Source of the DNA: Anisakis pegreffii | Taxonomy: Eukaryota > Nematoda > Chromadorea > Rhabditida > Anisakidae | Assembly: GCA_035041965.1 (NCBI GenBank) | Contig: JAPYMA010000118.1 | Location: forward strand, 1 to 64,000 | DNA length: 64,000 bases | Direction: 5' to 3' | Part shown: positions 12,730 to 23,838 of the stretch, piece by piece | How the letters are laid out: every line of letters starts with the position of its first letter | Position numbering within the stretch: position 1 is the first letter of the stretch | Made by a program: the position numbers and the translations under genes | The notes under the pieces: generated by a model | Databases searched by the model: none | What the model was told of the DNA's origin: nothing | The model's input: the letters and a program-made list of their open reading frames with translations, nothing else

Positions 12730-13585
12730 TGTTTTCTGTCATTTAATTATTGTTGTGGCATTAATAGAAACTCCGTAGTTGAGTAGATATCGAATTCAAA
12801 TGTAAAATGAAAATTTTTTTATTTCATTGAAGCAATGTTTATAAATTTGTTGAGATTTTTCTCATGCGTATTCACCTATCTTCATCATTAGATCGCATCT
12901 TATTAAATGAATATCATTGATTTCCTGGTATTGTTTTTATTTTTATTTTTTGCGTTTTGCTTCATTGTTTAGGGATTTGGTTGCTTTTGTTGATCGTCGT
13001 TTTTAAAGCTTTTGAAAACTTGTAATTGATGACTGGCTTGAGCAAAAACAATTTTCAACGATACATAACATTATCTTTTCACTTTTCTTAATCGATAAAT
13101 GTTTCAAGAAAACTGTCATTGAGAGATATTGCTTGAGGCAGGAGGGTACTATAAGCATTCCATGAGAAAAATAGCATAGCAGCGATTATTTGGTCATTCG
13201 ATTGAATTCTGAACTAGATTATAACATTTCGTAAGCAGCTTTATCGTCTTTCTTTAAGGAGGTATTCTTCGTTTTAGTAAATAATTAAGTTATTATCAGT
13301 TTGGTATTCTTCTAATTTTGCAGAGTTTACCGGATTGATGCATCGAATTTGTAGATTGTTTCTATGGGAGAAAATGTGGTTCACAAAAGCTCATGCTTTA
13401 ATGTGTTTCCAATGTTCAACGGTGTAATATTATACCTAGTTGCAGTTTATATGAGTTGTTCTTTTTTATCGTTCGGTTCTTTAATGTTTTATGCGCTTGT
13501 TGAAAGCGGGTTGCGTAAATTACAGTTCTGTTATGCTCCGATAAAAGTATTATGCATCTATTCGAACTCCTTGTATTATTGAACA
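12730..13585. other. Intergenic, no gene supported
   Basis: AT-rich sequence downstream of USP5. A 72-codon ORF at 13364-13582 (+) has no recognisable domain and no splice support. Confidence 0.5.
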
Positions 13586-13606
13586 CTCAAACTTGGGTAA
13601 TTAAAC
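13586..13606 (-). other. SL1-leader-like sequence, copy A
   Basis: On the minus strand this reads GTTTAATTACCCAAGTTTGA then G, matching 21 of the 22 bases of the conserved nematode SL1 leader (known from the literature); only the first G is missing. It is followed on the minus strand by TGTTCAATAATAC, not by the GTAA-type donor of a functional SL RNA gene, so it is not an intact SL RNA gene. It shares flanks with copy B at 15201-15220: GATAAAAG before and TGTYCAA after. Confidence 0.7.
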
Positions 13607-14239
13607 TTTTATCAACATGATAAAATAATACGTGCGCACAACATACGGAATATGAACAACATCATAACATACTTATGCGAATAGTTTCTAACATAAAAAT
13701 CGTAGATTATATGGTAAGTTACATATAGATATACAAAGTTATGGAATGAGGCATAAAGTAAACATTATAGAAAATATCATTGATCACAAAATGGAGTTGT
13801 CGTTCGATTTCATCCTTTTATACTTCAGGATAATAGGCATAATCACCTTTGGTTCCTGAGTTTATATACTACTGAAGTTATCTGAGTATCTGGAACTTTA
13901 AGCAGTCATAAGGATGGCCCATGACGGGGTCGAAAGTGATCTCTGGTTAAAAGTGCTTTTGAGATCAGATAATTGAGGACCAATTTCGTATTGGATTATA
14001 GAAATAGCTTTTTTATTGATCTGTGGACTTTGATGTGATTAATTCGAATAGCCCATCGGCTTCGAGTTTTGTAAATCACTTTATATAATAAACACGATCT
14101 CTAATCTCCGATTGTTGTTATATATAGTTAAAATAATCTCTGATCTCTGACTGTTGTGCGTTCAAAGCGATGATTTAGAGCCATATATCAATCACCACAG
14201 ATTTTATATTTTCATTTATATTCCATTTGTAATCGCGAT

Positions 14240-14858
14240 ATTTCGCAACAGCGGCCTTCGCCGGCCGAACGAGACAGTTGAGTAAATAGTTTAATTCAAT
14301 GACATCTGGAATGGGTTGACCTCCCAATTCCGCATAAAATCTTGCTCAGAATTCGAGCCATTTGAAGGAGCCGCCATTAAATCGTGGCAGTTCTAGCGTG
14401 GGAAGACGGATATTTGCTTCGATAATGACCGTATCTGCCATTTTTTCCCTTTTTGCCTTCTTGTTGGGGGATGCTTCCAGTGCTTGTAACTGGAGCGTTA
14501 TATTATCTATGAGAGAACACAAGAGATCTCTTGCCTCTCTCCCCCTTTCTACTACATCCAAAATGTAGTTCTTCGCTTTTCTTTGATAGGTTACCATCTC
14601 CATTTCTTTTTGTTCCTCATTTTGTTGCGATTGGATATAAACTATCCACTTCTTGTTTATGCCTTACAAAACTTCGATGGCAGAGGAGATTTTTCTTTTT
14701 AGATGCTCAAATTCCAGTCTTTGCCTCTGGCAGTGAGCTTTTTTCTCTGCCGTTGTCCATTCCTCTTGAATGGGATTCATTTGTAGCGGAACATCATTGA
14801 TATATAATTGCAGTCTTAGACTGGTTGGTTCCGCGTTTTCTTTGTAGATGCTTGCCAT
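14240..14858 (-). pseudogene. Retroelement gag, broken by an in-frame stop
   Basis: From the ATG at 14858 the frame encodes a charged coiled-coil-like N-terminus (EEWTTAEKKAHCQRQRLEFE) and reaches a TAA at 14666-14664. The same frame continues through KKWIVYIQSQQNEEQ to the typical BEL/Pao gag signature LPTLELPRFNGGSFKWLEFW followed by LNYLLNCLVRPAKAAVAKY. It then loses the family pattern near KWNINENIK and hits further stops. No protease or zinc knuckle is left. Confidence 0.7.
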
Positions 14859-14926
14859 TTTATTTCTTGGGTTTGGTCAAGCTCTTTATATTTTTTAGTG
14901 TTTCGATTTCCCGGCCGACGCACCAA

Positions 14927-15200
14927 TGTACAGAAAGTTTATGGGTTGTATTATTTATTGGGTCCGGGTTGTTAATTTAAACAACCTATCTGTACAATCG
15001 ATGGTTGCTTGCTCTGCTCTGCTCTGCTCGCCTGATATTATGCCACGCGGTTGATCTTTTGAGTCGCTCGTCAGCCGATCACTGTCTGGTTCAATCGAAT
15101 GAGTGTCCACTGCTTAGTGCCTTTGTGAGGTTCAATTGTAAGAGTGTCGACCACTTGTCGCATTCGATACAGTGGATCGTTCGTTGTCATTTGTTGGACA
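14927..15200 (-). repeat. 5' long terminal repeat
   Basis: On the minus strand it begins TGTCCAACAAATGAC and ends TTTCTGTACA, with an AATAAA (in CCCAATAAATAATAC) shortly before the 3' end, as expected of the R region. The base immediately before it is the last G of SL1-like copy B. No partner LTR was found. Confidence 0.6.
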
Positions 15201-15220
15201 CTCAAACTTGGGTAATTAAA
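15201..15220 (-). other. SL1-leader-like sequence, copy B
   Basis: On the minus strand this reads TTTAATTACCCAAGTTTGAG, and with the two preceding bases it matches SL1 at 21 of 22 positions. It directly abuts the TG of the LTR that ends at 15200. The sequence before it (GTAGATAAAAGA) resembles that before copy A. No SL RNA body, Sm site or GT donor follows. Confidence 0.7.
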
Positions 15221-16377
15221 TCTTTTATCTACATACGCAAACGCAACGTCAGGCACATTAATCATCTTTCATTACAGGTATATGGTACTATAACATTTTC
15301 TAAGATCAAAACATGTATTGAATATAAATGGATATAAGAAGTCAACACAACAAATTTATCACAATTGGCTCGAGTTCATATACAGATAAAACTTGTGATC
15401 AGATAACTTTTTCGCGATCAGATAAAATTTGTATATTAAAAAATACTAAAACAACTTTCAATCAATTTTTGAATTATTAAACAATCTTTAAATAATTGTT
15501 TTGATTTTCCAGCGCATAATTGAGTTATTTGTATATTCTATTATGAAAATGGTTTTACCACGCTTCCCTTCACTCGAAATCCCATTAAGCATCTTGCCAT
15601 GTTGGTCAATTATGAGACGTTTTGAGATGATTTTTATATCGAGTGAAATTTTTTGAAGTTACCATTGTTTGTGAGATTTTGTAGAACTCTACCAGAAAAA
15701 GGTTAATAGGCTTTAACAAAGCTAACACCGATGAGGTAAAAATTTGTTTTAGCGATACAAACGCTGATTGAATGAAAGGTATTTCCGTAGCAACTCGACC
15801 GCGAATTGAATGCAAATTGTAGATTTATTTTGATAGGAGAATTGATGCAAACCACAGCAAAGAGGAAAAAACGACAGTACTGAATAATAACGACAGCAAA
15901 ACTGAAAGTTAGATGGGATAGGATAGGCCCAGCTACCAAAGATTACAATAACAACAAGGGTCAAGAAAGCACTCAGACAGGTCAAACAGTTCATATCGCC
16001 CACATCGTTCACGTGTTCTCGTCTGTCTTCTCGAATCCACACATCGGTCGTACCATAAACGCTTTGGCCAAATGGCAAGACATAAGCCCGTGCTAACCAC
16101 ATGGCATGGGTCAGCGGGCACACGCTACACTAATGCCTTTTTGTGCTATATTTCTTTTCCCTTTTTCGCGACACTCGTTGCGACATAGACAAAAGAATCT
16201 TTCGAATAAAGTTTAGTGAAATTTGATATCAGCTTTTAGAAACGCTTAAAATTATTAAAACAATTGAAAAAGAATCATAATGAAATGAATAATCATTGTG
16301 ACGAAAAAATAGATTTAAAACTGATTGTCGTGGCGACTATGGATTTGTTTGAGTGACGAAGGAGTTGACGGTCCCGG
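15221..16377. other. Unassigned sequence between retroelement pieces
   Basis: 15221-15900 is AT-rich without a convincing gene. 15920-16190 is a GC-richer block open on the minus strand in two frames (for example ARAYVLPFGQSVYGTTDVWI), which I could not tie to a family; it may be repeat-derived. Confidence 0.35.
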
Positions 16378-16812
16378 TGTATTACGTGTGAATACTAAGA
16401 TTGGTTAAGATTGTAATTTTATTAACAATTACGAAATTATGCGAAATATAAATCACACAGCAACTGATGGTAGTTTACAATAATTGATGGTGTTGATAGG
16501 TAAAGGAGGGGCCACCGAGGCTTTGGGTGGCTTGACCGCTCCGAATTTGTTGCTATAAGGTTGCCGCCACCAGCGCTGAGAGAGCTGGTTTGGGGCGGCA
16601 GTTACGTAGTGCTGGTCCGATTTGGTAGTCGCGTCGTTCGAGGTCAGGTTTGATTAGAATCAGTTGAATGATGCGGCTTGAATGGCGCCTCTCTTTTTAT
16701 GCCTTCCATGAATCGCGGTTGGAAGCGTGTCTTCGAATAAGAGGGATGTTATCGTTGTGTATGCAAATTGGAGGTTAATAGTATGGTTAATGGCGTTCTC
16801 GATGTTTGATCA
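16378..16812. mobile_element. Possible solo LTR
   Basis: A GC-richer segment runs from TGTATTACGTGTG to TTTGATCA, giving TG...CA ends, with similar 4-base flanks (CCGG and CCGC). On the minus strand an AATAAA lies about 50 bp before the end, as in an LTR. There is no coding sequence and no second copy in the window, so this is only a suggestion. Confidence 0.3.
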
Positions 16813-17253
16813 CCGCCCTTCTTGTTATATAATTATTTGCTTTTATATTTGCAGACAATAATTATATTTGATTATATTTGCAGATAATATTATATTATAT
16901 TTGAATAGGTTCTAGCATGGGTTTTTATTGATGGGTTTTAGTTTGCGGAGTTTGCGACACTGATATAACAATAACAGATTCAAAGAATAAAATTCAGTGA
17001 AACTTGAAATAAACCCTCATAAAGATTGGAACATTGAATGTTGCATCGTTCATCCGATTCTTTAGTTTTGTACAATTAAAAAAATGCGGAGAAGGCTCGC
17101 TCACTTTCGACTCTTGTCGGTGGGATCGTCTTAATCGAGTTATACAATTTTTGCATATGCTGTTCGCGTCATTAATTCTTTATCAAAATTATGAAAATTT
17201 GGGAATTCAGCAGCAATACTATTTTCTTTAAAAAAGAGATATCATGCTCGTTC
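16813..17253. other. Intergenic, nothing recognised
   Basis: AT-rich sequence with a short run of near-repeats (TATATTTGCAGA) at 16840-16905. No gene or element ends were found. Confidence 0.5.
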
Positions 17254-17327
17254 TAGTGTGGTGTGGGAATGAGAAAAATGTCGGGGATTTTTGGGAACAA
17301 ATCTTCGGAATTCCCCGCACCACACTA
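17254..17327. mobile_element. Short hAT-type inverted-repeat element
   Basis: The 74-bp element has inverted ends TAGTGTGGTGTGGGAAT and, from the other side, TAGTGTGGTGCGGGGAAT. Flanking octamers GCTCGTTC and GTGCATTC agree at 5 of 8 positions, a decayed 8-bp duplication at best. TAG/CAG-type termini with 8-bp duplications are typical of hAT transposons. Confidence 0.6.
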
Positions 17328-17640
17328 GTGCATTCCCATCCTTGATAAATCAGTTGCCATCGATCAGTTGCAATCTGGAAGGGTGGTAAACAATAAGTAT
17401 GAGTGTATATGAATGTGCTGGAAATGATTTATGCTTCATTCGTGATGAGTATACTACCAAATTCGTACAAAATGACTTGTTGTATCAAATCCTGAGAATC
17501 TCGGGAGTTTTCAAAACATGAATCCCCGAATCGGCATAAGAATTCAAAAGTCAGGATTCGGAAATCTTGGGACCCCTTGCAAACCCTGCTTACGACGTTG
17601 TACTTTTTACTATACACTCGTCACTTGATATCATTCTGAG

Positions 17641-18830
17641 TAGTGTTCGTCGGGGGGCAGTTTTTCGGACGGAAGGGTCCCCACGGGGAGAACACTGGAC
17701 GGGGAGAGATTTCTCGCAAAAAAGTCGGGGAGTGAATTGCGCGCGGGGGACCCCGTCGGGGAATCGACCGCTCCTTGTTTTTCCCGACGGGGAGAACGGG
17801 GAGCATTTCAGCTCAATTTTTTAGTAGAATTTCAATTTGTTAAAGATTTTTCTTCTCTTTTGAGTACCTTTTTTGAAAATTCTGCTTCAGCTTCTTTAAT
17901 AGAATTTTCCTTCCCGATGTGCACGTTTGGGAGTGACATGAAATTGTTTATCAGTGATAATGCGCTGATGACTACAGCTTTAACATGTTGCTATCATTCA
18001 AAAATCTCATGATAAATTGGTTTTATTTTACATCTCTATCTTATCAGTTTTACCCTATCTTATTATCATCAATATCGTATCACTTTCACAATAACTCACG
18101 CCCCCAATAATCCAATACCTCAACAATAATTACTGGAAACATCATCAGTATGGAACGAAGTGGGAATTTTTGAATTATTTGATAAGTAGACGGATTTAGT
18201 AATTGTAATGATTTTTTAGATAATGGATTCAAACTTCTGATATCGAAATAACTCAAAATCAGCTGGTCAATAGCTCAGTTGATATGAGTGCAAAATAATA
18301 AATGTTCAAATAAATGACAGGTTGAAAACTTAAGAAACCATTGTTCATAACAAGTTTTTCGATCTCTATGATTACATCCTTTGAAAGTGTCATTTGCCAT
18401 CGTTTATTTCCTCCTCAGCCATCTCTGATTATTTTTTAAATGATACTTGAGCCAAACTTTCCATATTGGGCATTCTAAATTCGGTTATTTCCAGAATTTA
18501 AACAACAGATTGCTCTAATCGAACAGAATTTGAGCCAAACACCTTATACTCACATTTGAAAACAAACAACAAGACAATATTGGATGTGTTGCAGCGGTAT
18601 TTCGCCATTTCAGTCTCGTCCTCCTCCTCGGGGAGCGAAACTGGACGGGCGGGGGGTCCCCGATAAAATGTCGGGAAGCGGATCGCTCAAGAGAGCGGGT
18701 CTCCGCGGGGACAAAATTGGACGGGAGGGGGGTCCCGCGAAAAAGTCGCGGAGCAAATTGCGCGAGGAGAGCTCTCCCCGCGTTCACCGTCGAGGTACCT
18801 GACGGGGATCCCGTTCCCCGATGAACACTA
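17641..18830. mobile_element. GC-rich non-autonomous hAT-type element, copy 1
   Basis: The termini are inverted 15-mers TAGTGTTCGTCGGGG and TAGTGTTCATCGGGG. The flanking octamers are ATTCTGAG and ATTCTGAA (7 of 8). GC-rich blocks at each end carry repeated GGGGAG, TGGACGGG and GTCCCCGCG words; between them lies AT-rich sequence. The stretch of about 650 bp near 17880-18530 is absent from the related copy at 20864-21508, while both share the adjoining motifs AGCTCAATTTTTTA and CACCTTATACTCACATTT. It encodes no recognisable transposase; long ORFs through it are by-products of its GC content. Confidence 0.8.
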
Positions 18831-18936
18831 ATTCTGAACATCCCCGTAAAGCGGTCATCGACTGGACTTGGGAATATTACAGTCGCCTGTGAAAATATAT
18901 TATTACTCGCCATTTTGAGCATATTGTACCTCGTTC

Positions 18937-19119
18937 TAGTGATCGGATCCGACCACCGACAGTCGGTCGGAAAAATCCGACAATTTCGGTCGGAACTCCA
19001 ACGGTCGGATTCGGACTGAGCAATTTGGAAAGTCAGCCGGAATTCCGACTGTCGGAATGACGAAATGCCAGTTGGATCGGATTCCGACCGACCGAAATTC
19101 CGCTCGGACCGCATCACAA
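18937..19119. mobile_element. Short hAT-type element with perfect 8-bp duplication
   Basis: The 183-bp element starts TAGTGATCGGATCCGAC and ends, read inverted, TTGTGATGCGGTCCGAG. It is flanked on both sides by CCTCGTTC, an exact 8-bp duplication. The interior is built from repeated and inverted TCGGTCGGA / TCCGAC words. No coding sequence. Confidence 0.8.
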
Positions 19120-19954
19120 CCTCGTTCTATCACCCTCATAAATAGTTGACGTTTATTATTGTGTTCAAGTACGTCGAACCTAACGTCCATTATTAAATAT
19201 AATTCTGGTAATGTATTCATCTTGAATTATCATCGTCCTCACTTCATTTATTTTTAATAATATTTATTATTTGCCATTCAAGTAGCAATTATTGCGTCAT
19301 AGCATCACTTCAGCATCCATTTTTCGGAGCTGTGAGCAAAAATTTTGTAGTGTCATCATTCTTGCTTCGTCTTTCGTCATCACCGTTGTTTTGTGTTTCG
19401 TTTGTGATCGCTTTTCAATCCCGGCATTGAATAACGATCTCAAACGGAACGCAAAAAACGCTGATGAAGAAAGAATAGAACAATGGTCGGGATTTTGCAA
19501 ACACTAGTCTTTACGTTTGTTCAAATCAGTTTGGACAACCATTTTAATCATTCCATCGGTTCATGTACGAATTGAGTGTTGAAGCGAGCGTTGAGGATCT
19601 GTTTCCCAAGTTTGTTTCGGATAAGGAATCAATGCAGCGAATACATTATATTTCATTTCGTGCGATGGTTTTCAACTATTGAGAAATCATTTTCTTTCGA
19701 TGTTTCCATAATCCCAAAGAAGGATTTAGCGGATTTATTAGTCTTGTGCATGCAAGCGAAGTATAAATTATAAATGTGGATTCATGAAACTCATGGGTGG
19801 TCTTGCAGTCATCTAGAAGTGGAAAAATGAGGAACATTGCACTGACGATGAGTATTATCAATTTATCGGAAAAAGAGTAATCCATAAAGAGTACCTCATC
19901 GTTATTTTGCTCCGACTTTCGATGTTTGAAACTTACTTTGTCCGTACTTTAAAT

Positions 19955-20543
19955 TAGTTTGTGCGGGGAGAGAAAGAAAGTAGAGGACGGGGAGAATCAG
20001 AGACGTTTTGGGGACAGGGAGAGTCCCCGAAGGTGGCCGCCGCTCGAAAATGGTCGGAGACTCGGGGACAGGGAGTTTCGAGGAGAAAACCCAATCTTAT
20101 CACCGTCTCCGACTGCCCGAAACTCCCCGAAAATGTAACTTTGGAATTAGGGTCAGCAGGACCTTGAAAACATGATATTTTGATGGAAAAGCATTGGAAT
20201 AAGTAATCTTCAGGCTAGGAAAGCGATAACTTATAAGGCACAATGCAATTCTGTCTGCAGTATTTTATTCAAATATTAACAAAGAAAAGAATGATAAAAA
20301 TAACAATAAAATACGGAAATACTTCCACAAATACCTCCCTGACCACACCTTCCCCGTTTTTGTTAGCTGCTCAGATATCGTTGCGCACACATTGTTGCAA
20401 GTGGACAATCGCTCAGTAGTTCACGTATCTTAGTCTCGGGAAGGAATTACACACGGATTCATTATTCGATTTCGAAAAGGACCGCGGCTCCAAAAAGATC
20501 AGGGACGGAGATCCCGAATTCGGGAACTCCCCGCACAACACTA
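19955..20543. mobile_element. Non-autonomous hAT-type element with perfect 8-bp duplication
   Basis: The 589-bp element has ends TAGTTTGTGCGGGGAG and, inverted, TAGTGTTGTGCGGGGAG, flanked on both sides by CTTTAAAT, an exact 8-bp duplication. The first 180 bp and the last 80 bp are GC-rich, with GGGGAG and CTCCCCG words; the middle is ordinary AT-rich sequence, without a transposase. Confidence 0.85.
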
Positions 20544-20863
20544 CTTTAAATCTCAAAAATTTCCCAGCGTACAGCTGTCTTTACTCTAGAAAATTTCAGT
20601 TTACTGATCTATACTTTACCTGTGATTTAAGTTGCAAACAAAATTTTGCAGACATTTTCTCACAGAAATGTTGAACATCCATCCTTCACGGACATTTTAG
20701 AAGACAATCAACAATGATAGTAATGTCAAGAAATCTTTTGTCAGTCAGTAAGTTAAAAAACGCAAATTTTGCCAATTTTCAAAAGTAGGTTCTACTGCAG
20801 TTTTGAAAATATGCTTTACCTTTGCTTCACTGGCCATGATTTACCGTTTGAAGTACTTGAAAT

Positions 20864-21508
20864 TAGTGTTCATCGGGGAGCAGTTTTTCACACGGGGTGG
20901 GGTCCCCGCGGGGAGAAAAGTGGACGGGGGAGGGGGTCCTCGCGAAAAAGTCGGGGGGCAATTTGCGTGGGGAGTAAATTGGACGGAGGGGGCGCGAAAA
21001 ATTTGGGGAGCAAATTGCACGGGGAGACTCTGTCGGGGAATGAACGCTCCCGTGTTCCCCGACGGGGAGGACTGGGAGCATTTTAGCTCAATTTTTTAAA
21101 CAAAATTTCAGTTTTCAAAGATTTTTCGTCTTTTTTAAGTAGGTTTCTTTCAAGTACACCTTATACTCACATTTCAAAACAAACAAAAAGGCAATATTGA
21201 AAGTGTTGCAACGGTCTTTCACCATTTTCAGTTAAATGTTCGCGATATTCGCGAAGGTTCGTGCTCTCCGTCCTCCCCGTCGGGGAAGACGGGGAGCTCG
21301 TTCTCCCGTCGGGGAACGAGAGTGGACGGGGGGGAGTCCCCGAGAAAAGATCGGGGAGCGGATCACCCGGGGAGGAGTCCCCGCGGAAAGTAAATTGGAC
21401 GGGGGGGACCCCGCGAAAAAGTCGGGGAGGAAATTGCGCGGGGGGGAAGCGCTCCTTGCATTCCTCGCTGGGGTCTTCGACGGGGACCCCGTTCCCCGAC
21501 GGACACTA
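20864..21508. mobile_element. GC-rich non-autonomous hAT-type element, copy 2
   Basis: The 645-bp element has inverted ends TAGTGTTCATCGGGG and TAGTGTCCGTCGGGG, flanked by CTTGAAA T/CTGGAAAT (7 of 8). It has the same design as copy 1 (17641-18830): GC-rich arms with TGGACGGGGG and AAAAAGTCGGGGAG words around a shared AT-rich spacer, here only about 160 bp long. No transposase. Confidence 0.8.
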
Positions 21509-23154
21509 CTGGAAATTCATGCGTATTTTAATAAATGGTAAACCAATAACACTGGTGTATTCATGCGACAATGTTGTTGTTTAGATGTTTGCTCTTGCGA
21601 AATATTCATGGAAACTGTAGAAATGCCGATGTGAGTGAACCTCCTACAAAAGCGAAGGTTGAAATAATGCCGTCGAAATTTGTTTATCGGTGCCTCTTCA
21701 GAATAAAAAACTTTGTAATGACAAATTTTTGATAAGCGGAAACTGGTGATTACGAATTCAACAATGAGCAATTTCCAATTCTCTCCGGTGAAAAAATTGT
21801 TCGCATTGAGATCGTTCAAATCCATAATGAGTTTTGTGGAGGCTTCTTGGCCAACAAACGATCGACTTTTTTGATATCTTATATGACACAATTTTTAAAA
21901 TAACTGCAAATGATTATATTTATGTTGAGTGTACAAGGTAGTCATACCGTTTGGTTATACAAAGAAATTAAATATTGATTCTGGTGCAGCACACACTCGG
22001 AAGGTGCTGAGCGCTTATATGCTTGAATGTGTAACCGCTCATATTTCGAACATAATAACAAGTGGTCCAGAAAAGTATGAATGCACTTTTGATCACATTC
22101 AGTAATTCTTCATTATCATATTATAACCTTTATCTGAGTGTTTCTTTGACCGTCGATGTATGAACGACGTTTTCTTTTCATTTCCTTGCTTTATTACAAT
22201 ATTTTTCACAATCAGTACTACCGTATGTGCTATTCAACAAACATTTTGTCTCATTGTGTTGACAAACAATTTCGGTTTATGTAATATTTTACACTTTCGT
22301 TCCCTGATGGAAGCTTCACGCACAGGTTCCGCGAATTGAAGCCACTTTTGAAATGAACGTACTTCTCTGAACTTTACCATTGACTCTTGAATAGCAATTT
22401 TGCTTTCAACCTATCCCTCTTGTTCGTTCATTATGAAACTGAACTAATGCAGTCTTTGCAGAATCTTGTTCTTTGGAACAGAAACCGCTTAATTTAAAAT
22501 GGCCTGTAGAAAATTGAGCAGCAATTGTTTGGAAGAAAAATTTGTGAAATTAACTTAAAACACGACAATATTTTGCTTTCTATTATCTTAAGAGAATAAT
22601 CTGAAACGGTTCGGAAAGTGGTCACGTAATATGTAACAGTGAGCGATTATTTTATGGCTGAATAATACTGTTTGTTTGTACCGTATCGTATAACTGTTTC
22701 GACTTTTATCACAAACATCTCTTGAAAAAACATCGAAAGTGTACACCCACACAATCACATACACATCAAGTGAAAATGAATCAATATCGTTCAATATCAA
22801 TCACGATGCTCTTTCTTAATCCATTCATTTCCTTCCAAACCTGAAAGCACACATCATAGTTTATCATTTTTTATAATGCACCATAACAGCATTATTCGTA
22901 TTTGTCAAGAAAACAGTCACTCAAAACTGATGTTTGGGCAAATTGACTGGATTTTTCAGCGAATGAAATGCTCCACAAATAGCCATCTTAGCATGCAAGC
23001 GGATTCGAAATTTCAGATGATTGGAACTAAAAGTTCTGTGATACACTTTCAGTCAAAGCCATCATAAATGCCTTTTAATGTTGAGATAATCTATCTCATT
23101 TTCTTCCTTCACTCTTAACATGTTTACATGGAATGCTGTTCATAAGCGGAATTG
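21509..23154. other. Intergenic, no gene supported
   Basis: AT-rich sequence. A minus-strand ORF of 124 codons at 21517-21891 has no recognisable motif or splice support. Nothing else stood out. Confidence 0.45.
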
Positions 23155-23838
23155 CTATTTTGATACGATGTGAGGCTGTCTAAGAATCAACAGCATTTCA
23201 TAGCACCTCGGCTTTTGAAGTCCGTCAAGTGATCGCATGATCCCATCCAAGTCTTCGAATCCTTCCACTGGAGCTCTCCTCTCTTTGATGCTTGCTCTTC
23301 TGAATAAACTCGAGCCAATCGAATCATTCAAATGATTATAATTCCAACGAGCATCACTTTTAGAAAAGGCAAGAAAACTTATGTCAAACAGACAATTGTG
23401 TTGATTGATGGTTGCGTTACCGTTCAATTGATAGCTATCTACGTAAATGATAACTACTAATCGTAAGTGAAAATACTCCAAAAGTTCTGACTCGTTATGT
23501 GTCCTTCCACAAAAACATGCCATGTAAAATATATACATAAACTACCGTAATACTTTTTGAACAAACATCATGCACTTGTTAGTGTTTCCGAGAGATGCAA
23601 CAGTTTCGATTATGTTTATAGTTTGGCATAAATTTATAATTCGCTTGGTGAATGCATTCAGACGAATAAACATATTGCACTCTTCCACTTACTTCTCTGG
23701 TACAGTATCGCCAGCATATTTCACTTGAAACAGCAGCGGTAGAAGCTCAAATCTTCGTGGAGGTTGCTGATTAGACCATTCGTCAGCATTTGACGAAACC
23801 ATTCCAATTAAAACAGTCAGCAGAATAATTGAGATCAT
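23155..23838 (-). CDS. Small secreted protein, possible neuropeptide precursor
   Basis: Two exons on the minus strand, 23838-23693 and 23356-23155, join in frame (donor GTAAGTG, acceptor TTCTAAAAG) into about 115 residues. Residues 1-18 (MISIILLTVLIGMVSSNA) form a clear signal peptide. The mature part contains dibasic sites RR near residues 28 and 72 and a KERR site near 78, followed by APVEGFEDLDGIMRSLDGLQ and KPR. A single cysteine argues against a disulphide-rich hormone. An acceptor-like GTTTAG lies 5 bases before the ATG, as for SL trans-splicing. Signal peptide plus dibasic sites suggest a processed peptide precursor, but I do not recognise the peptide and there is no terminal Gly-basic amidation site. 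It could equally be a small secreted protein. Confidence 0.55.

Larger units (their letters stand above)
14240..15200 (-). mobile_element. 5' fragment of a BEL/Pao-like LTR retrotransposon
   Basis: Read on the minus strand: a 274-bp LTR (15200-14927, TG...CA ends), then a primer-binding-site-like TGGTGCGTCGGCCGGGAA one base later, then a gag reading frame from 14858. The gag frame fades out near 14240; no protease, reverse transcriptase, RNase H, integrase or 3' LTR follows before 13600, so the copy is truncated. The BEL/Pao assignment rests on the gag motif, not on polymerase sequence. Confidence 0.7.

Noticed and set aside
13586..15220. Functional SL1 RNA genes
   Set aside because: Neither SL1-like segment is followed by a GT donor, an Sm-site region or a hairpin typical of SL RNA.
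18515..19117. 200-codon minus-strand ORF, the longest uninterrupted frame in the window
   Set aside because: It runs through parts of two separate hAT-type repeats and the DNA between them; its length comes from their GC-rich composition and it shows no domain.
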